Made by a program: the position numbers and the translations under genes
NCBI RefSeq assembly: GCF_002105155.1
Contig: NW_019028994.1
Coordinates: 558,001-622,000, forward strand
Length of the DNA stretch: 64,000 nt
Direction: 5' to 3'
From: Lobosporangium transversale
Lineage: Eukaryota > Mortierellomycota > Mortierellomycetes > Mortierellales > Mortierellaceae
Part shown: positions 58,972-64,000 of the stretch, piece by piece
Layout: each line of letters begins with the position of its first letter
Position numbering within the stretch: position 1 is the first letter of the stretch
The notes under the pieces: generated by a model
Databases searched by the model: none
What the model was told of the DNA's origin: nothing
What the model saw: only the letters and a program-made list of their open reading frames with translations

Positions 58972-59231
58972 TGTAATGATACACCTAATCCGGGATGAGT
59001 AAAGGTTTATGAAAGGGCTCGTGGAGATTTATGAAGAGGTTCTTGCGAAAGCTCTAGCGATTGTTGTTGCAACGGTTCCGATAATGGCCCTTGTTACAAT
59101 TCTGGCAAAAGTGGTTGCGATTACGGAGTCTTGAAGGATGGTCGATTGGGTTTTGAGGAGGGACCAGTTGAGTCTTGGGGAAGGAACAGTTGAGGTTTGG
59201 TGCAAGTAGATTGAAGGCGAGAGTGACCCCC

Positions 59232-59239
59232 TTTATATA
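59232..59239 (-). promoter_or_regulatory. Possible TATA box upstream of the lysozyme gene
   Basis: TATATAAA on the minus strand lies about 260 bp before the lysozyme ATG. The distance implies a 5' UTR of about 230 nt, so the link is plausible but not firm. Confidence 0.35.
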
Positions 59240-59299
59240 GGCGATGCAAATCCCCACTTTCTCAGTGTGGCCATGTCTTTTTCGTTTACAGGGAGCTAA

Positions 59300-60177
59300 C
59301 ATGACATCATGGAATGAGCAAGGAGCATAGAAAAGAAAAAAATCAAATAGCCGAGGGAAAGGGGTTTACTGAAAATAGAATGGATTTCAAAGGAAAAGGA
59401 TGTTTGATAAGATGATGGCGACAAACCAATGAAAACAAGACCTCTTATCATCCACCATAGACACAAGCCTATCAGGTTTTTTTTTCTCACGCCAAATACC
59501 ATTCCCATCGCCTAATTAAAGTTTTTTTTAGATCTATATACTTAAGTAAAGACGAACCGGAGACTGTGGCTCCACCGCGATCGACTTACCTCGTCGTCAG
59601 AAAATTAAATGTTTTGCCGCGTGAGAATAAACATTGTGAGCGGCAGCAAATGAAAACAGATGGGTTATATTACCGCGCGGGGGTCGGGTGCTTTACAACT
59701 GCAAAAATACGTGTGGACAAGGCCTTTTCTTAAAGGTCATTGGCTGGAGAATTACAAACAAACCCACAAAAAAGTTGACCTGCATAAATAAACATGCATT
59801 GTTACTAACACAAAAACTGGTTCGCACGAATCCCACGGTAAAGTGACATTAAGTTCGTTTCTTGTTTTCCATGATGCTGATATTCTGGCTGGTATATACA
59901 AATCCTTTGTAAAATGAAGTTAAATATTCTATTTGTCCTTGTCTTTGCAATGCTTGTATGAGTGCAACATGATGATTGTAAAGTCTGTTTAACTCAATAA
60001 ATGCAAGAACTAGTTTCATGATACATTCTGCACTCAGACAAGCATTCTAAGGAGAAATTTGTGCAGGCCCATCATGAAAAACAAGCTTTAGTGTAAATAT
60101 TTCACTTCACATGGCATTATACAGCCAAATTTTGTGTAAGAATCGGTGCATGTTTATTTGTTTACATGTACATTTAG
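59300..60177. other. Intergenic, no supported gene
   Basis: Only short frames; the sequence is less homopolymer-rich than the central gene desert. Nothing recognisable was seen. Confidence 0.4.
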
Positions 60178-60617
60178 AGCGAAAAGGGCTAAACGGGAAA
60201 GATGCTCCTATTGGCTAGAAGCCTCTATTTGGATAAATTTTGTGAAACATCTATTCTCCAATAATTTTGTCACATTTTACTTTATTTCGTGGTGGTGGGA
60301 GATGTCTAGCGGATAATTCCGATAACTGTGTTGGAATGCAGGACAGTGACGAAGTGTCACCAGCAGGAGATATTGCTGAAGAAGGCTGGTCAGCCCTATT
60401 AAAGGGATGATGATTGGGCATTTCTTGTCTTAAAATGCTTAAATTGACGCGTGCAAGGAAAAAAAAGAAATGATAATCGTTTGCGAGTCATTAAAAAAAT
60501 CCGAAATTAGAGGGACAAATGATGCAATATTATTGGAGAATTGACATTTCACAAAGTTTATTCAAGTAAAGGTTTTTAGCCAATAGGAGTGTCTATCCCG
60601 TAAGACCCTTTTACGCT
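60178..60617. mobile_element. MITE-like element of about 440 bp with terminal inverted repeats of about 85 bp
   Basis: The left arm (60178-60264) contains 'gctcctattggct' and ends 'attctccaataat'. The right arm (60529-60617) is its imperfect inverse ('attattggagaatt' and 'agccaataggagtg'). The roughly 265-bp centre has no ORF. It is a non-autonomous DNA transposon by structure; the parent family is unknown and target duplications were not established. Confidence 0.75.
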
Positions 60618-61377
60618 ATTCGATATTGAGTGCCTATACTACATGTATATATACATTTACTTTTTGGATCCTCGAATGCGTATGGTTCATAGTTGGGTCT
60701 GTAACGCGATAAGAAACAAGGAAATCTTAAAACAGAATACTAAGTTACAAGTGCTGCTACAATGGGCTCAGTAGACAGAGGACAAAACATCATTATACTG
60801 AGAGTCGCACGCAGTTTTGGCCTGGTTGCAGAGTAAATAAATTATGGTTTGGATCGGTCTACGAGCTCTCGAGCGGCGCCTCGTGAGAATTCAACAAATT
60901 GGTAAATAAGATAACCTTTACGTTTATAGGGGAGTCAATTGTAGTATAAATAAAACGCGTAATAAGTGAGGATAGGGAGATGGATGAAGAGAATATGAGG
61001 GTAAGGACAACAGCAGATAGGAATTAATTACACAATTAAAAGGATTTAAATACAAGTAAATGAAAGCAGAGTAAGAGAAGAGTTGAGAAGGGTTGTGATT
61101 GCGGGTAATGATGAAGAAAAAGAAAGTAATTAAATACGTGGTGCTGAGAGATCTTTATTTCTTAGAGGCGCAAACTACGCAAATGAATACGTATGTTGGG
61201 ATTAAGAGGAAGTAGCGACAAGGAAGGAGAGCAAATGATGACGGACAAGGCAAGAGAACTGCACCTATTTTTTGGAGTCCTTCATCCCATAGACCCATCC
61301 CGACTTTCGCTTCACCTGAATAGCATCACAAGGCCACTCGCTTCTCCCCATACAGTACTACTAATATGTATGCAATG

Positions 61378-61410
<33 letters not shown>

Positions 61411-62130
61411 AGCTTTTGCTGCTGATACATAAGCCGTATATATAGCTTGCATCAGTCGTACAAATTGCTCGAGTTTAGAGTAATGCTTGTCATCAAACAT
61501 GTATAGTATCATGATAATAGTGCAAGCTCTTGGTACCCAAGCCCGCGTTTCACTCGACACCTTTTATGGATGAAATAATTTTCTTTCTTCTTTTTTTTAT
61601 TCTACAAAGGGCCATGGGGCCATGAGTTTTGGATATGTAGAGAAAATATGAGATAAAAGCTATTTGATCACTGATGGAATCCTTTCATCATCATTTCTAC
61701 TTCCTGCTTCATCTTGCTTTTTGCCCCATTCTCACGGTTTGTGCAGCGATGTTGGAAGGCTTGTCCCACGAAACCACTATCGTGACACCAAAGTATAACA
61801 AAGTATAACAAAGCATAAAACCCTTGCCATAAAACAAAGAAGTTTCAGCAAAAGAACACAGCCGACTCGACAACGATTCATCTTCCACTCAAAGCGTTTT
61901 ACTCATAGGATTCCGCCTTAAGGTTTGTCGCTTTGCATTTATCACAATTTCTGTTAAATAGCATCTCTAGCCTTATAACTGTTCTTTAGAAAGGGGACAA
62001 AGTGACAATGCTCTAATAAATCCAACTTACCCATGGCTATAGCTTCACCTCTTTTACCGCTATGTTCCTCTTCACCATGGAGTGAGATAGACGTGTGAGG
62101 TTATTAAAGTGTTTTCAAACATATCGCTAG
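60618..62130. other. Intergenic, no supported gene
   Basis: One A run of about 30 (61378-61408) and short frames only. No domain or repeat relation to the rest of the window was recognised. Confidence 0.4.
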
Positions 62131-62640
62131 GCATGTTTGCATCAGACACCTATTACTTAGGTGAAGCCTCCGGAGAAGACAAAGATGATGTGACCAAATC
62201 TTTCCTAGATGTTACTAACAAACCCCATCCTGGAGTACGAAAGTATTATGGCGATATCCCTTTAATTGAATTGTAAGTGGGATGCTTATGGTGAGCTTTC
62301 ATAGTTCACTCTAAATCAACATACAGCACGTATCTTTGCCTCCTTCCAACAATCAGCTGGGTTGGATACATTCTTATTATGTGAAAGTGATCAGGACTTT
62401 TATGATGAGGCCGCAAAATGGTTTAAATCCAGGATTAGGATTGATCGATACTGGAATTGTAAGAGGAAAGAATTGATTCTTTGGATCTTCAAGGGTGTTC
62501 CTTGGCTGGCGGTCGTGAAAGAACACTCTTTTCTTTATCAGGAAAAGTGGTAGCAGCAGAGGCGGAAGATGAGCAACCGGCGGCAACTTGCTCAATGCTA
62601 GCAGTGGCGGCTGAGCAAATGGATTCTTAAATAAGATGGA
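62131..62640 (+). pseudogene. Fragmented unknown gene
   Basis: An ATG frame (FASDTYYLGEASGEDKDD.., about 47 codons) meets a consensus GTAAGT donor at 62273, and a CATACAG acceptor follows near 62328. Downstream, a frame from about 62335 reads SFQQSAGLDTFLLCESDQD and KWFKSRIRIDRYWNCKRKEL. The splice as read leaves the wrong phase, and a further frame change is needed near 62540 to reach the Ala-rich end MDS. It therefore looks like a decayed copy of a real gene, or a gene whose exons I misplace. The family is not recognised. The open frame at 62652-62963 has no support of its own. Confidence 0.4.
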
Positions 62641-63063
62641 TTGGTGAAGGCTTGTTGTCAACTCAAACTATCACCAACGGCGATGATAACAGTTCTTTCA
62701 GTGTTTATACAGTGGAAGGGATTTACTGGTCATCAGAAGGGTTGTTCATGCCGAGCGTATCTGGACCCCGTAAAGGGATCAGTTGTATGATGTTTTGGAA
62801 TGGCAGCGAATTAAGGAGGCACCATTGTTCCTTTAGACGTGGAGTCCATCCAGAAAGTTTAAAATCTTGTGAGAGCTTTCAAATGATTATCCTTCATAGT
62901 CCAGCGACCCTTTCCTGTGTAATCTTTCTCTTTAATAATCTCAAGCTACAGAACTACCCTTAAACTATAAATAAACTTTTTTATTTTTTGTCCTCTGCTG
63001 GCTGATTTCGTACTACATCTTTCTTTTTCTCGAGCTTCCAGAACACATCCATCTCCATAGAAT

Positions 63064-64000
63064 ATGGACTTCAACGATAACAATGTCAACAACACCTACA
63101 CTGCTTCTAACCTCTCTACTGACGGCAACCCCGATCCATCAACCCTGGAGGGCAACTCCACTCCACCATCCACCCTACCCAGTAACCCTTCCATTCCAGA
63201 AATCCAACATGCCCTCCCTCCGGAGATCCTGCAAGCTATCAGTGCTCTCACGCAGTTCATCCAGAACGGAGGCGCGTTCCGCCAGCCAGGCACACCAACC
63301 CAAGACCCATTTATGCGTAGGACGGAGCCTCTATGCTACCTGGAGCCCTACGAGGATTTGGAACAAGTTATACCTTCCCTCAAGAGAAGAAAGGAATTCC
63401 ACACAGTCAAGCTCAATGACGAGGAGCAACGTTATTACGACATTAGCCAATTTCCAAAAGTGGCAGGTATGGAATACACGCCTCCAGCAATCCCCAAAGA
63501 GTGGTCTATTTCCGATAGTCTCAAGAATGCCGATCAGAAATTGGTCACACTGGCAACAAAAGCGGCACACATTACAAGACCACTCGATGCAGCAGCTCAT
63601 GCAATCGTCTCTCAAAACGGCACAAATGACGTGCAAGTACAATACATCCTTCGCATCCTGGATACAGTCCGAACTCAAATCTCCACGCTCTGCGAACAGA
63701 TCAATAAAATCCGCACCGAAGCATTCGTTCTACAAGGAAAAGAAATTTATCAATCTTCCTGACACATCGACCCGAAGCCAGCTGGTCGAAACAACTGACT
63801 TACTTGAACATGCTAAGCTTTCACAGAATATCAAGAAACACAGCAACCCTAACCGAGGTAGGGACTGCCGAGGTAGGCAAGGTCGTTTTGGGAGCACCAA
63901 CCACAATTCATTTACTCAACCACAACCACAGCAACAACCATTCTTAGCTGATCTCGGGAGTCACAGGAAAGGGTCGCTGGACTATGAAGGATAATGAATA
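63064..64000 (+). CDS. Retroelement Gag-like protein (partial; runs to the window end, frame change near 63745)
   Basis: From the ATG at 63064 an Asn/Thr/Pro-rich N-terminus leads into a region (about residues 50-230) with PPEILQAISALTQFIQNGGA, FHTVKLNDEEQRYYDISQFP, PPAIPKEWSISDS and HITRPLDAAAHAI. To me this resembles the first ORF of DIRS-like tyrosine-recombinase retroelements of early-diverging fungi. The frame stops at 63762, but an overlapping frame continues from about 63745 (KFINLPDTSTRSQL) into an Arg/Gly-rich then Gln-rich tail, as expected after a one-base slip in an A-rich stretch or a programmed shift. The reverse transcriptase and recombinase would lie beyond the window. Family assignment rests on recalled similarity only. 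Confidence 0.5.

Noticed and set aside
59054..59302. Minus-strand frame with a C-x2-C-x4-H-x4-C zinc-knuckle pattern (CQNCNKGHYRNRC)
   Set aside because: It suggests a retroviral-type nucleocapsid motif but stands alone in 82 codons with no Gag or polymerase context, in the upstream region of the lysozyme gene.
61193..61378. 61-aa plus-strand frame before an A run
   Set aside because: Short, no domain, no splice or promoter support.

Overview
The window looks like a piece of a filamentous fungal genome, most likely an early-diverging fungus of the Mortierella type. I infer this from short GT-AG introns with long poly-T tracts before the acceptor, many long A/T homopolymers, an intron-bearing Crinkler (CRN) gene, very large NACHT-WD40 genes and a fungal Crypton recombinase with a GCR1_C-type domain. 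No bacterial operon structure, tRNA, rRNA or CRISPR array was seen. Exon models were built by hand from splice consensus and reading-frame phase; they close to whole codon numbers but are predictions.

Layout. 1-5.7 kb: two copies of a foldback (MITE-like) repeat flank a Crinkler-type gene, which also carries a 47-bp palindrome in its first intron and a second copy just downstream. 6.2-10.5 kb: an unrecognised small gene tail-to-tail with a Crypton tyrosine-recombinase gene carrying a 9-bp minisatellite. 11.2-12.0 kb: TAF13 (TFIID subunit). 13.9-20.1 kb: a poly-Q coiled-coil protein and a divergently transcribed Ser/Ala-rich protein, neither recognised. 21.1-27.2 kb (minus) and 49.1-55.2 kb (plus): two paralogous NLR-like genes (helical N-terminus, NACHT, pentapeptide repeats, WD40) in an inverted duplication of about 7.3 kb per arm. 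Between the arms lie a degenerate NLR fragment, an 11-exon cation/calcium exchanger (NCLX/CCX type), about 11.6 kb with no gene I can support, and a four-finger C2H2 zinc-finger gene.

The right part (55.8-64 kb) is rich in mobile-element debris: a helix-turn-helix transposase relic, an internally deleted NLR remnant interrupted by a complete Tc1/mariner-type element (TA target site, matching inverted repeats, broken transposase), a secreted GH25 lysozyme gene, a second MITE with arms of about 85 bp, a fragmented gene, and the start of a retroelement Gag-like gene cut by the window end.

Together, the Crinkler, NLR and lysozyme genes form a defence/interaction-type accessory set among transposons, while TAF13, the exchanger and the zinc-finger gene are ordinary chromosomal genes. 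The most unusual structure is the NLR family: two full genes plus at least three degenerate pieces, one of which has an NLR 5' flank joined to an NLR 3' end. This suggests the whole NLR unit is copied or deleted as a block.
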